64,000 nucleotides of DNA. Source: Trichoplusia ni. Lineage: Eukaryota > Arthropoda > Insecta > Lepidoptera > Noctuidae. The translations under genes were made by a program, and so were the position numbers. Shown one piece after another: positions 23,022 through 34,890 of the stretch (the first letter of the stretch is position 1; each line of letters opens with the position of its first letter). The notes below the pieces were generated by a model. The model was not told the origin of the DNA. It worked only from the letters and a program-made list of their open reading frames with translations, and did not search any database. The stretch lies in assembly GCF_003590095.1 (NCBI RefSeq), contig NC_039481.1, positions 4,278,001-4,342,000 on the forward strand, written 5' to 3'.

Positions 23022-24763
23022 CAGGGTGTAAGGAACACCGTACCACCAAAGTCGCATAATGACTTTAAAATAACGTGTTAATTAATATTAAAGAAGTCGC
23101 TACCGTCGGAGATTAATATTTATAGATTTAGTCATTTTTGAGCACGCAATGAATTGGTTACCGCGCGATCCTTACGCTCAGCGTACGTACTTACACGAAC
23201 TGTAATGTGGTAGGAGGGCGACACTCGGCGACACGATCGAAACATTCGAAACGCGCGCGCATTTTATAAAAATGTTGTGATGTAACGAAAAACAATCACA
23301 AAAAAAATACCAATCAATTTACACTATTCTGACTTCAATCTGTGTCTTGTGTATTATTAAATCAAACCTACTCTTACCTTAATCTCGCTCACTTCTAACC
23401 AGATAAGGTTCGAAATGTCCGCCATCTACGTGCACACAAATTTTGGCGCGGCGAAAAATCTGCTGCTGAACCCAGGGCAAAAAGTACCGCGTCCAGTAAA
23501 TGTTCATCGCGAGACTTGCATTGCCACGTGCTTCGCCATAACACATTAGCATGTTGCCATTCTCCCGGGCGGTAAAATAACCTATCGAGCTACTAGGATC
23601 GTAATTTAAATAATACACACACAACACACGCACTTATATCACTTAACACAATAAAATTGTCTGCCTACACGATAATTAGTCCGCGAATTACCCGATTGCA
23701 CATGCACATTCGATTAGCGTAAGGAACAAACTGAGTAAAAATAGGTACTATTTTGAAAAAAGCCGAACTTTCGGTTTTACCTTTGAGTAGTGTTGGACCT
23801 AGGTACCTATGATTCTTTATCGATAAATTACATGAGGTCGAAGTGAATATCGTAAAATTATTCTTGACAATAAAGTACTTAACTTAAACCTTTAAAATTG
23901 ATTAATCACAAAATGTACTTTTGTGTAAGAACATAATTGTTTTATGTGACTGGAATAATTATTCAGCAGTTCGTAGGAAAAAAAATGATAAAAATTTTTA
24001 GGCAGGAATTTCTTTAGTAGATGATGGATATTAGTAACAAAACAGAGTTTAATTTTAGAAAAAATAAATTATTGTTTATAACAACATGTTTTAGAACTAC
24101 AGAATTCTAAACAATAACAAACTGTTAATAATAAAAGGTTTTAATAAATTTCGTAGTACGATAAGTTGATAAACGCTGAGAAAGTGATTTTTTATTTTAT
24201 AACATGGAACCCGTGTAACAAAAATCGATGTACTATTTTATCCAGTGTCACAGGTACGTCACTCGCCGATACCGCTGTAGGTGTTTGTCGGCGCGCTTGG
24301 CGGTGTCGACAAAGGCGGCTAGCGGTGCCTACAAAGCGCGCGGCTTTTTTTAAAGGAATAGTAGGCAGGATTACGAATAATGAGTGCGAGTGCGCGCGCA
24401 ATAGTTGCGCTATCTCTTACGGTTGACGCTCATGTATTGGTTCGGTTTTGACGTCACTTTCGGTTAGATTTGCGAGAGAGCGATGACCGACGAGTACCTT
24501 TACGAATCAGCTGATCGGGAGCAGTTTTTAGTGTTTCATTTACATTGCCTTTTTTCGTGAAAACGGCTTAATAATTACTTTCGTTATGAAAATATTATTG
24601 AAATACGTAGGAAAAATGATTTTATGACACATAAAATTAAAAAAACGCGAAAAAAAATGCAATTTTCATGAAAAGACCGATGAAAAATTCCAACGCAGGG
24701 GGGTCTGGAATCATGTCTAGAACTCAGGTCCCACGGAAAAGTCACGGTGTTCCTTACACCCTG
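23022..24763 (-). mobile_element. Tc1/mariner-type DNA transposon, deletion derivative
   Basis: Perfect terminal inverted repeats CAGGGTGTAAGGAACACCGT face each other at 23022 and 24763, and both ends are flanked by TATA, which fits TA target duplication. Inside, on the minus strand, is a short transposase remnant (23379-23633). About 1 kb between the remnant and the 24763 end is noncoding, with a GC-rich patch at 24250-24345. The assignment to Tc1/mariner rests on the terminal repeats, the TA target and the remnant. Confidence 0.75.
23379..23633 (-). pseudogene. Transposase remnant: N-terminal DUF4817-like piece fused to C-terminal piece
   Basis: The open frame holds ARENGNMLMCYGEARGNASL, which matches what I know of the DUF4817 N-terminal module of insect Tc1/mariner-like transposases (CYGEA.GN motif). 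It is followed almost at once by VDGGHFEPYL, a motif I associate with the extreme C-terminus of the same proteins. The whole catalytic core with its acidic triad is missing between residues around TRYF and LPWV. The usual start position appears to read ATA rather than ATG. It cannot encode an active transposase. Confidence 0.65.
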
Positions 24764-26360
24764 TATAAGTACAGATATAAATAAAACATTGAAAAAGGCT
24801 ATGGCAATGAATGGCTGGCCTGTGTAAGCAGCGGTGTTGGTCGTTTATCAATATTGATATTATAAATCATAACACCCCCTTTATTAATATTTTATCAATA
24901 TAATTTATAATAAACAAAAGAGATTTTTGTAAATTCACTTTGTTGTAAATATCAAAAACGTTTCCATTTATATCGCCAATCCAAATAGAACGACGGACTT
25001 GCGTATTTACTCCAAATTGCCAATATAAGAATACGATGCTTTCAATGCAGTTTCTATATCCCTCTTCTACGTCAATTCCTAACTCCGGCTCTAAGGGGAT
25101 AACACTAATATCCATAATGGCAGATTACAAGCAAGATTTACTTTATATAGTTTCAATTTGCCTAAACTACAGCTCTGTTTCAGCAAAACAGCGAGCTCTA
25201 GTGCGCTTAACATTTGCATTCTCATTAGAATATTTCTGTTAACACCCTTCAGCGCTAATGTACAAGGAAATCTCGTATTCCCTCGCATATCCTCTATGCA
25301 GGATTTAATCACCGAGTTGTTATGAAACGAAATTAGGACAGATTTAATTCAGCCTGATGTATCTAGACATATACCTATATAGTATGGTATGCAAATGATT
25401 TCCTGATTAGATCATCGCAAATTGATGTCGAAACGCAAGCATTGTAATTGAGTCACTAGTTTATACAACAACCATTAAATTAATTAGTCAATTAGAGTAT
25501 TTGATTAATGTAATGACGCTTACTCTGCTTTGTGAAAAAGATGTTAATTATGCAGGATTAAGGAAACAAATGCTAATTATAGAGCGCAAAGCCTCCTGAA
25601 GGAGCATTTAAACGTATTTTATAATCAGAGCGAGGTAAAAGGAAGAGGAAAATCGTGTAAATAATATTTTTCCTGGATTACGTCGCAGTAACACAACATT
25701 CCTGGCTCAAAGCGCACTAACAAGAAAAAGTTTTTAGCGAAAAAATGTAGTACAAATTGCCACGTTCAAGTGTAGTTATTACCCCATTAGCGTGAGTGAG
25801 TGTGCCGCGCCGGCTAAAGTAGCGGAGATTGAAGGAATAAATCTCACCAACTATGTTACAGTGCATTGCGGCATGAGCGCAGCTCATTGCGGCGCGTTCA
25901 CTTCTACTATAATGACATTGTCCTTTAAAAACTTCAACGAACCCTCAAAATGAAATCTTTTTCTGAATGTCGGAGAAAAAAAACAATTTCACAAGAATTT
26001 TAAATCATGCCACCAAATTTTGTCAAAATCATTGAAATCCAAGCTTCACCTTATCACAATACGCATATATTATAATGTCATCGGTTCGTGAAAGTTGTGG
26101 AAGAATTTATTCGACATTAACGAAGTCGACCCGCGAGGCATATCACCCGCTTGGTTAGAACTTGGTCTTATCGCTTCCGGGGAGTTATTCAAGGACAAAT
26201 CTGATCTGGAAAAGTAAATTTAGGTATCTATACTTACGTGAGTAAATCATACGGTAGGGAGGGAAAATTTCAACAGATACTATAATATGGTAGGTTACAT
26301 ATTTATAGTATCGAAAATAGAAGGTTTAGTATACAGAGCGCCGATTCGAAATATAATACT
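24764..26360. other. Noncoding
   Basis: Several 68 to 82 codon frames overlap on both strands at 24867-25312 and contradict each other, so none is supported. The patch 25795-25905 ('gtgccgcgccggctaaagta', 'attgcggcatgagcgcagct') is GC-richer. Confidence 0.5.
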
Positions 26361-26676
26361 AGCCCAGGGATATCCCACTGCTGGGCAAAATCCTCTTCCC
26401 ATACACGGAAGTTTTTCACCACGCTAGCTTACCTACTGCGATTTTGCAATTTCAATACTTGTAATTCAGGTTGTTATGGTAAGGCCACCACGACGGTATG
26501 AGGTTTCAATGAAAAGAGTGACGTGTCTTTTTCAAAGTTCTATGTACTTTCTTATTATTGTAAGACACCACTGATATGATGAACGAAAACATGAGAGAAA
26601 CCTGAGTTCTAAATATTGAAAGCTAAAACCATGAAAATCTTCCTTATGTGGGAAGAGGTTTGTGCTAAGTGGGTCT
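26361..26676 (+). mobile_element. Lepidopteran repeat with 'cccactgctgggca'
   Basis: The left part 'agcccagggatatcccactg' and 'ctgggcaaaatcctcttccc' is a characteristic lepidopteran repeat head. The right part 'ttccttatgtgggaagaggt' is its typical end. The interior 'ccaccacgacggtatgaggt' is diverged. No open frame is present. Confidence 0.55.
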
Positions 26677-27373
26677 AAAATTGGCTGATAATCTCAAAAT
26701 AATCCGTAACGAATAATATCTTAGTATCTATTCGTGGTATAGTACAGAAAGTTTATCCTGCCTTCAGTCTAGGTTTAAACACGGACAATTGAACAATTTA
26801 AACTCTTGTAATTTTACAGAAGCTATCCGTATCGAAGTTCGACAATATACAAAGACGTAAACATATACGGGTACGTTAGCACACATAGTACCAGTCCAAT
26901 GTGTCTGTTGTTCTTGGCTATACGCCAAATTCTATTTCTATAATTTTCAGTTCCGTACAACGTTTGTTAGTTTGTTCGTTATTACAGCTTATATCCTATA
27001 TAATCCGTGGTAGTCCGAATCCATAGAGATTTTGTCTGCTGATTGAAAATATTTATGTAATCGAATTTCAGCGAACAGTACTTGTAGTATATATATTTTG
27101 CATGAATAGGTAGGTAAGCTGAATTTAATTTATTGTAACCGTTTTCTGTATTTGAACAACACGTTATTTATGAATCAAAACGATGCTTCCATCAAATGTT
27201 TGCTATTATGAATTATTTTCAATTATTTATTTTGAACTGCCGATAACATACCTCTTTAATAGGGTATATAAAATACTAAATAAGTAATTTTTTTTTTTTA
27301 CTTTTTGACAGAAACAATGGTCATAATTCACATAAAATTCTGTTCATTATGCCAATTACCAATCAGATCATCT

Positions 27374-27453
27374 GTTCTATACATCTATATGTATAGAACA
27401 TCTCGGATCAAGTGTGATTTAACTATTTAAATCACACTTGATCCGAGATGTTC
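27374..27453. repeat. Two overlapping perfect hairpins with identical CTAT loops
   Basis: Hairpin A: GTTCTATACAT (27374-27384), loop CTAT, then its exact reverse complement at 27389-27399. Hairpin B: 27 bases at 27396-27422, loop CTAT (27423-27426), then the exact reverse complement at 27427-27453. The end of A's right arm (GAAC) is the start of B's left arm. A 27-bp stem without mismatch is not expected by chance. Confidence 0.85.
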
Positions 27454-27831
27454 AGTTGACCGAGAGACAGTAGGTGCGATGCTCGCTTGACTAAACAATT
27501 CATCAGTCACGATCGTCACATTAGAGATCTATATTTAGGTGCTGAGGGGAATCACCGCGGAACCCGGATAATTATGACCCGCCCAGTGATTCATGATGAC
27601 AGGGAATCCCACGGGGGCGCTGAATTAAGTAGGTTTCAAGCAATCCGGATCAATGTTACGCTTTTATTTGGTAAGATGAATGTAACGTGTGAATATCTTC
27701 AGTAATTAGCAGTGAACAAATTTTTATTCTTTTACTTTTCGTTCGCTAGCACCTCAGTTTTAGTATGAGAGTTCTCAACAAACCAAATTTAATTAAAATA
27801 GCTCTGTGGGTCTACCCCCACATCTTAAGGC

Positions 27832-27839
27832 TATAAAAG
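27832..27839 (+). promoter_or_regulatory. Possible TATA box
   Basis: TATAAAAG sits in a locally GC-richer context (AAGGCTATAAAAGCGAGACG) on the plus strand. No clear initiator or open frame follows, so it may serve a noncoding transcript, an element, or nothing. Confidence 0.2.
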
Positions 27840-28576
27840 CGAGACGGAGATGAAGTAGAGCGACGTGTCCTTTCGACAACGGTAACGTGATTATGATAAG
27901 CATCTAGCATAGTGTTAGAACAAGTTCAATATTTTGATAACTAGCCCAACAATTTAGAAGGCAATGCAAAAACAGAAACTAAATTCTGCCTCTTTGCTAA
28001 GTAAGATTGGACACATGGTCAATATGATCAAAAAGTTTCCAGCAAATTTGAACCTTATCCATGGTTCAATTAGGTCATATTATCTGGTATTTGCACTGCA
28101 TGAAGACAATTACAACTCGTAGTGTAACCGTATATTATGCTGTTATGAGCCGCTCATCTAATATGCAATAGGTATCATTTTCCATTAGTGTGCTATGCAG
28201 ACCACATTCGGAGCTCGCTGTACCAACTGCTATTATTCGATTATAAAGGCTAGCTGTATACATATTCAGATATTGTGACTTTATAATTACAAAAACAGGA
28301 CCTGGTGACAATAAATTAATCTGGGCTGAGTGTTTTTTGTAACTATATCTATAACGAATAAAATATTAAGATATAGATTAATAAACTTAGTTCAAACAAA
28401 CCTTTTCAAAGAAAAAATGTGACAACACCCCAACCTATAGAGATTCCACTGCCGTTATGCCTAATTGACTTGAGCAACACGTTAGCATTGCTCAACACGT
28501 TATCTCACTGCTGAAACATTATTATGACCCTAAAATTATATAGTGAATGTGAAACATTCTAACTAAAAAATACTGA

Positions 28577-28665
28577 TTGATCACCACGCTAAAAGCTAGC
28601 ACGGTGATCAATGCTCAAACTTTCTTAATGTGGGAAGAGGACTGTATCCAGCAGTTAGAGGTGTA
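28577..28665 (+). mobile_element. 3' fragment of the 'cccactgctgggca' repeat with a hairpin
   Basis: 'aaactttcttaatgtgggaa' and 'gaggactgtatccagcagtt' match the 3' end of the family at 26361-26676. At its start TTGATCACCACGCT (28577-28590) pairs with 28598-28611 with two mismatches around a 7-nt loop. Confidence 0.5.
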
Positions 28666-28674
28666 TACACTCAT

Positions 28675-28874
28675 ATTGTTATATTATAAACGTAAAAATG
28701 TGTCACAATATACATTATTTAACTTCTCCGAAACGGCTCGACCGGTTCTCATGAAAATTTGTGTGCATATTGAGCAGGTCTGACAACATTTGTATTATTT
28801 TTTTTTTCATACCCGTTTTTTTTTAGTCCCTAGAATTCATCTGTATGGCAAAACAAGCAACTGGAATAGCTAGA
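28675..28874 (+). mobile_element. Helitron-like element, older copy
   Basis: 'cttctccgaaacggctcgac', 'gtgtgcatattgagcaggtc', 'ttttttcatacccg' and a 3' end 'aaaacaagcaactggaatag' then CTAG match the better preserved 50435-50686 copy. The 5' end is decayed. Confidence 0.5.
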
Positions 28875-28933
28875 TACAGTTATATTTGTGTGAACTTCCC
28901 ATAACATCAATAGATGGCCTCTATATGAATAGC

Positions 28934-28979
28934 GTCTATAGATCTGTCACTATTAGTGAATAGCGACAAATCTATAGAT
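28934..28979. repeat. Hairpin, 21-bp stem with two mismatches and one wobble pair
   Basis: The arm 28934-28954 (GTCTATAGATCTGTCACTAT + T) pairs with 28959-28979 around an AGTG loop. Each arm also holds the self-complementary word TCTATAGA. Confidence 0.75.
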
Positions 28980-29255
28980 CCACTTCGTTACCGTCTCGCA
29001 GCAAAAGTAAACTGTAAGTGCATCATTAGCCTCCGACTTCGCTCACTCGCAAATCTGACTGATCCCAGACCTGGCTTGGAAACATGTTGACTGGGTGCAT
29101 TTATTTGGATTTGTATACATAACTGTAATGGAAATCTAGAAGTATCTAAGTAAGTATTAAGTTGTATTTATTAGACCTCAATATAATAAACCTTTTTGTT
29201 ATTATAAAGTTAAAGTAATTCCGTATTGATTAATTTAACACTATTTAAGGTACCT

Positions 29256-29405
29256 ATAGCCGAATGGTTGAGGTCACCACGCTGAACCCATTAAACGTGT
29301 CGCGAGTTTATTACCCGCGTAGGACAAGGTTTTGTGTAATCCACGAATTAATCCATCGTCTGGGTTTCTTTGTATGTGTGACTTGAATATTTTAAGAACA
29401 ACCCG
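29256..29405 (+). mobile_element. tRNA-derived SINE, third family
   Basis: It starts 'tagccgaatggttgaggtca' (box A-like), then 'ccacgctgaacccatt', a decayed box B near 'ttacccgcgtaggacaagg', and 'gtctgggtttctttgtatg'. The same order of blocks is found at 37185, 46101, 52941 and, reversed, 61596. Confidence 0.65.
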
Positions 29406-29409
29406 CGCT

Positions 29410-30447
29410 TTTTAATTTGCTCAATTGTGTGCACATAAACTATCAAATAAATAGAACTGAATGTCCATCTTTATTTTGCAAATAAATTTGATATTTCAAA
29501 GCGACATTGAATCCTTAATCTGACATTAGACTAACTTCCCACGTGTTATCTTCAGAGCATTGTTTTAGATGAAACCTAATTATTATTTTTTAACTCAGAT
29601 ATTCTTAATTGTAACTACAATTATGTTTGTATTCCACCCACAAACATTTTATCACAGCATCAAATATGAATGATTAAATTATAAATACAAACTTCAACTT
29701 ATCCTCCACATTGCTCCCGAATGCTTGCATACCTGAACTCTGACGTAGTATGCCGCACTCGTCGACGGAGGGTCGGATTCACCTCGCATTTATCATACCA
29801 CCACTTCATACATCATATTTATCTGCGCTCTGTTCAACGTGATATAAAAAGGGTTAATGACTATGCGAGCGTTACATAAGATTAAAAATATAAATTAAGA
29901 ATAACGGCCAGGGTCAAGGACATCATTACAAAAGCCGATTTAAAAAGAATCTAAACATACATTTGTTTTCTTCTCTTGATTGTTTTTAAGATTATATTTA
30001 GAAACTATACGTATTTTTATAATATATACGATTTTAAATAGAAACAGACCGAATTCAATTACAAGTATCTCTGCATTTGTAATTGAATTAAAACGACACT
30101 TATCACGAAAACATTGTTTTATCTAAATCGATCACCGCGGTCCATTGGGTTCGTCATTACTCAAAGAGATATCAGACAGATCGTTCAGAAATAATCGGTA
30201 GGTGGGACAAATGTGTTGCTGGATCATTCCAGGGGCATATCAGCCATTTTTGTTAGTTGACAGGTGACAAGGCGTGTGTTAACGTGACAATACGTATCCC
30301 CACGTAATTGTTTCCAACTGAGCAGGTACCGATAAACAATTACCAGACACGTCGAGCCTTTGTGCTTCGTTTACTTTAATACGTATTGATAGCATTTTAG
30401 TTTGACTAAATAAAGAGAGCGGAGATCAAAGTATACTTATAGAGCAC
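29410..30447. other. Noncoding; possible conserved element at 30120-30360
   Basis: No gene is seen. The stretch 30120-30360 is of mixed composition and carries regulatory-looking words (ATCGATCACCGCGG, ACAGGTGACA, ATAAACAATTACC), but no test of conservation is possible here. Confidence 0.45.
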
Positions 30448-30665
30448 GACTAGCTGTTGCCGGCGAGCTCGAACGCTACAAATCGAGAGTGGTCACACGG
30501 AAACATAAAATCTGGATAAAAACTCATCACATGTGCTAATCCTGGTTATTAACTATCTGTGTACCAAGTTTCGCCTAATCCGTTCAGTGGTTTTGCGTGA
30601 AAAAGGAACAAACATCCATACGTCGATAAACACAAGCGTTCTCGTTTCAAAATTTTAGTAGGAAG
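30448..30665 (+). mobile_element. Repeat tail, related subfamily
   Basis: It has the head 'actagctgttgccggcgagc', then 'ggataaaaactcatcacatg', 'gtgtaccaagtttcgcctaa' and 'tccgttcagtggttttgcgt', ending 'aaaattttagtaggaag'. It is an intermediate-age copy. Confidence 0.65.
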
Positions 30666-30669
30666 TGGG

Positions 30670-33246
30670 ATGGAACCTAAAGTGCGTAGTGTAATATGAA
30701 AAGAAATAAAACGATTTTAAGCAGAAGTACCTAAAACATTTATCTCCAAAAACCAAAGAGGTATTAAAATTAATTACAATCGCTAAATCGTTGACAAATA
30801 CGTTAATAAATTATGAAAGAGCAAAGGAACAGGAGTTCAATGTTGGAAGCCGAGGAAGATTGCGGGCGTTTGTTTTGTTCTCGAGTCGATAGCAAACAAC
30901 CCCAAGAACCTTCGTCTTACCGAAGATATTACCAATTTATCGCTGTGTTCGCCTCGCTTTCTGTAATTAACGAATCAAAACCAATTTAGACATCGTTTTC
31001 AATCCAATCAAAAGCAGACTCAAGATAACCAGATCAACACATTCAGATGGAATTAGAATGCTTTCGTATTTTGGTCACCTACAACCTTTGATTAATAGAA
31101 AAGTCCAAAATATACATTCAGTTCTTTTTTTTTTATTGTGTTGCCTGTTTGTCGTACTTCGTAAAATCAACTTTAAGACATGTAAATAAAATTGTATTCG
31201 CAAAAAAAAACTTCAGTGACAATGAACGGCAGTTTTAAGGTAAATTTTGATTAGCAAATATCGTTCTATGGAATTTATACACCGATGTCTTCAACACGTA
31301 TTACTTATAAAAAAGTATTAATAATAAAAAAAGAAAGTTGTATACAGTAGCGATAAGAATTTCCTTCAGTTAATATGCATATATTGGCATGATTTCCATT
31401 GAGTTAGTACCCACAAATTCCTAACGCGTAACGTTCCCCAATCCATCGAAGCATTAACTGGAAACGGGCATTATTGTTCGCTTCACCAAACCTCTTTACG
31501 AAATGCGAGGGCTTGATATGATCGTCAAATATTGGATAAAGATATCTACCCCGGTTGGGTTGAAATGGTACTCCGGACTCTTACAGTATAAATGAATAAA
31601 GTAATAAATTCATTTACAGTTAGAAGTAACACTTATTTACATTAGTGTTATAGCTTTAAGAAGACAATGGCAGCTACGAGAGTTCAAGATTGCCACCGTA
31701 GGCCGTAGCAGCCTCGTAGCGCTCTCTACGACCCGAACGCGTAGCAAAGAGTCAGTCGAGTTTAAAATTATTGCTAAAATTTTAATGTAGTTGATTTTAG
31801 TAGTACATACACTAAAATCTTGTTTATAATGTAGAACTACTCAACAAACATCTTCTTAGATTAATAAGTGTATGCTGCAGCCTATAACATCAATATTTAG
31901 GTTCCATTAAAAAGATAACTTCGAAGAATAAAGTTACAAACATTGCGTGTTAAGTGAAATAATTTGTAAACAAAATGCTTTGTCTATTTAAGATTAACAA
32001 AAAAAGTTTGCTCTACACATCTAAGGTAGAGCACATTTATCACAGCAAACCAATATTTGGCGAAACAAGATTACTATTAACCTATGACGAGCCAGCCGGC
32101 GGTTGTTTACAGCAAAGAGTCCACGTAACGTAATAACATGTCCATACTCTTTATTGAATTTATACCTTGTACGGCAAAGGCCTTTGTAACAAAAACAATA
32201 TTATAATCTAAAAGAAACTATCTAAAAGCAAATTGATGTTGACTCACCTTCATATTTAATACATAAGCGATTACTTCGATGTGGAGAATGTTGACGAAAT
32301 TAATTCCGTCCTACGTTTGTTTCTGAGAACACAAAAAGCTTTTGCTTACTTCCCCGTCTATTTTCATAATCAAATAGACATTGAACGGAGACCGAAACTC
32401 GATCCTTCTGAAAAGTTTTATTGTATAAATCTACATGAGAAATATCTTTGTTTCTTTTTCCCCCTCAAACGAATATTTTACGAAGCACACAGAACAAATA
32501 ATACAGCTTATCTAGTGTGTTTATTGGTGAAATTATTAAGCCACTGTCCTTAATGTTTTGAGTAAGGGCCATACAAATTTTCGTAATATTATTCATGTTA
32601 AAGAAAAAATATCGCAATATTCCCTTTTATATTTTACCCGAACCACTTTCATTTGGTGCAGCGCACTACTTTACTCTATTTGAGCAGTTAACTGGAAAAA
32701 TATATAACGTTATATTTTATCTGATGAATGAAACCTCTCTCTTGAAAGTTTTAAGAGCAGACTGGTTCATAAAACTCGAAACATACGAGATAACACTGAC
32801 CATTCGTTAGTGCACGGTCGATATACTTGTATAAGATGGAAAGGCGTCAATACCAGACTCGGTATTACGTACGTTACAAATATATGTACATAAAACAATG
32901 CAACCAACCACTTCAATTATAGTTTAACAGGCTATAGAAGTGATAAACTTAAATCATTATTTTCACTTTGAAGAACTGTAAATTAAAAACATTCTAAGAT
33001 TTATTTTTGTTAATAAGCCTTCAGGACGTTATCTGCTTTGTTAATGACTATTGGTTATATTAACAATAAACCAATTGCAAATATAACCCCTAAAGATCTC
33101 TTCCAGCCCCGTTAATGTATACTCTAACAAATCTTTGGTCTTAAGGAAAATAGCGCCTGTACGCAGTACGAGCAGAGTCAACTGTATAAGAATGAAACAC
33201 AAATTCCACCTCAATTAAAACAGAAAAAAGCTTTTAACTTTTTAAA
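30670..33246. other. Noncoding; CpG-rich patch at 31665-31750
   Basis: There is no supported gene. The patch 31665-31750 repeats the word CGTAG several times on both strands ('caccgtaggccgtagcagcc', 'tcgtagcgctctctacgacc'). The open frames at 32281-32810 have no recognisable features. Confidence 0.5.
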
Positions 33247-33535
33247 ACCAGTCAAGTGCGAGTCAGACTCGCGACACAGGATTCCATACAAATAGGACAC
33301 ACAATTCGTGTAAATACACGAAAGGCTCGGGTACTCACAGTCAAATTATTGTATCCCAATAAATGTATGACCGTTTTTTGTTATAGCGGCAGCAGAAACA
33401 CATCATTTGAAAAAAAAAATTAGATACTATCTAGTTAAAAAAAAAACATGGTTTATGAGATATAGCCTCGTAAAGGATGAACGGACGAATCTCAATTATA
33501 GGGCACCCGTTTTTACTCGTACGAAACCCTAAAAC
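33247..33535 (-). mobile_element. Lepidopteran repeat 'aagtgcgagtcagactcgcg', near-full copy
   Basis: 'accagtcaagtgcgagtcag' and 'actcgcgacacagg' at one end, 'ttgttatagcggcagcagaa' in the middle, 'gtttatgagatatagcctcg' and 'actcgtacgaaaccctaaa' at the other end are typical of this well-known repeat. The class is unknown to me. Confidence 0.65.
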
Positions 33536-33563
33536 AATTTCACAAAATACCAGCAGTGTTCCA

Positions 33564-33588
33564 GTTTAAAATATTTAATATTTTAAAC
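33564..33588. repeat. 25-nt AT-rich palindrome
   Basis: GTTTAAAATATT and AATATTTTAAAC flank a single T. It is symmetrical around 33576. AT-rich palindromes of this size do occur by chance in AT-rich DNA. Confidence 0.6.
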
Positions 33589-33897
33589 AGCATTACTTTA
33601 TCAAAAATGTCCTGCTATTTTAGAAAGTGTGGAAAACAATCAAGTGATTTTTGTTGTTGTATGGAAGGTTCACATATTCTTCTATAAATACACATAACAG
33701 ATATGTTACGTACGTACATACGTCAAACACTTAATATCTTTCGAATGGTATTTGATAGGTTCGACAATATCTTCATATTTCTGCCCAAAAATACACCCTA
33801 GTCATTTTTGTTACGTAGTCGCGTTCCATAATATGTTTTTTCATAACCTTTTTTTGTCTTGCAAAGTCTAATCAAGTCTTCTTGAATCGAAATAGTA

Positions 33898-34038
33898 GTA
33901 TTTTTAGGGATCCCTAACCAAAGGACAAAAATGGGGCCTTATAACAGAGGTTCCGCTCGTACTGTTCGTATGGCCGTCAACAATCCGACTCTATCATTTT
34001 TTCACAGATGATATTTTATGTTTTCGCTATAATTAAGA
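33898..34038 (+). mobile_element. Partial copy of the same repeat, opposite orientation
   Basis: 'agggatccctaaccaaagg', 'acaaaaatggggccttataa' and 'cacagatgatattttatg' then 'ttttcgctataatt' match the reverse of the 33247-33535 unit. The two lie 360 bp apart in inverted orientation. Confidence 0.55.
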
Positions 34039-34136
34039 ATAAATATTATGACGGTCATAATTTTAAATGGTTACGAATTTACTTCGACATTAGCACGAAA
34101 ATCTCATTGAATCTATTATATATACATTATACAGTA

Positions 34137-34180
34137 TCTTGCCGGTTGTTCTCCATAAGAATGATATTTTAGAACCGTGC
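34137..34180 (+). repeat. 'cttgccggttgttctcc' repeat fragment
   Basis: 'tatcttgccggttgttctcc' and 'agaatgatattttagaacc' match the fragment at 7526-7580 with several changes. Confidence 0.45.
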
Positions 34181-34844
34181 GCTTAGAATTATTATTGACG
34201 TTTTCAAAGTGCCTGGAAAGCCTACTTGAAATAAAGAAAATGATCTTGATTATGATTTCACCCTGTAATAAACCCACAACTGGGCATAAGTACGAAGTAA
34301 CAAGCAACTGTGTCGAGCTTCTAGGATATAAATAATGAGCGAAAATCCATAATACTTTTTCACTATGTAGATTGTAGGTAGGTGCTTAAAGTTCATCATT
34401 AGTCAACAGTACGCTGAATTGATCAGACGTAAAGTTTTAACGAGCAAAGCTAGTGCTGTTACTACCGGAGCAATATACAAGCTTCGTAATATAAACTCAC
34501 ACACGTTTTATGAATGTATAGACAGGTGTATAAAAATAATTGGAATATTTACACTACGATAACATACTTTATTACTAAGAGTCATAAGGTCGGTTTTATC
34601 TTGAAAATAAAGTCGATTCTAGCGAGCTACGGGCAAGAATCTATTGTTTCATAAATGTCTTTATTTCATAATAAATCAACCTTTATTCTGGATACTGCAA
34701 GTTATTAGTTCTATGGCTATAGGAAACGCTCCATTAACGAATGTATAGGATGATATCCGGCAATAATAATTGAAATCAACCATGAAATCTGTGTGTTGCT
34801 AATAACATAAATACCGATGATATTGGCCTAACTGTTTGCCAATT

Positions 34845-34890
34845 GTGTTGGGGTTGGCTTCCAAACACATTGGATTACTGCGGCCAAATA
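34845..34890. repeat. Small fragment related to the 13566/55868 repeat
   Basis: 'tgtgttggggttggcttcca' resembles 'atgttggggtcggcttccag' at the start of the 55868 copy. The rest of the unit is not present. Confidence 0.35.

Noticed and set aside
24166..24426. Overlapping frames on both strands in a GC-rich patch
   Set aside because: They lie within the noncoding part of the Tc1-like element; the same bases are open on both strands, which is a compositional effect.
27487..27705. 72-codon plus-strand frame in a GC-richer stretch, considered as a retrotransposon or rRNA-related piece
   Set aside because: No match to an rRNA motif or reverse transcriptase motif that I know.
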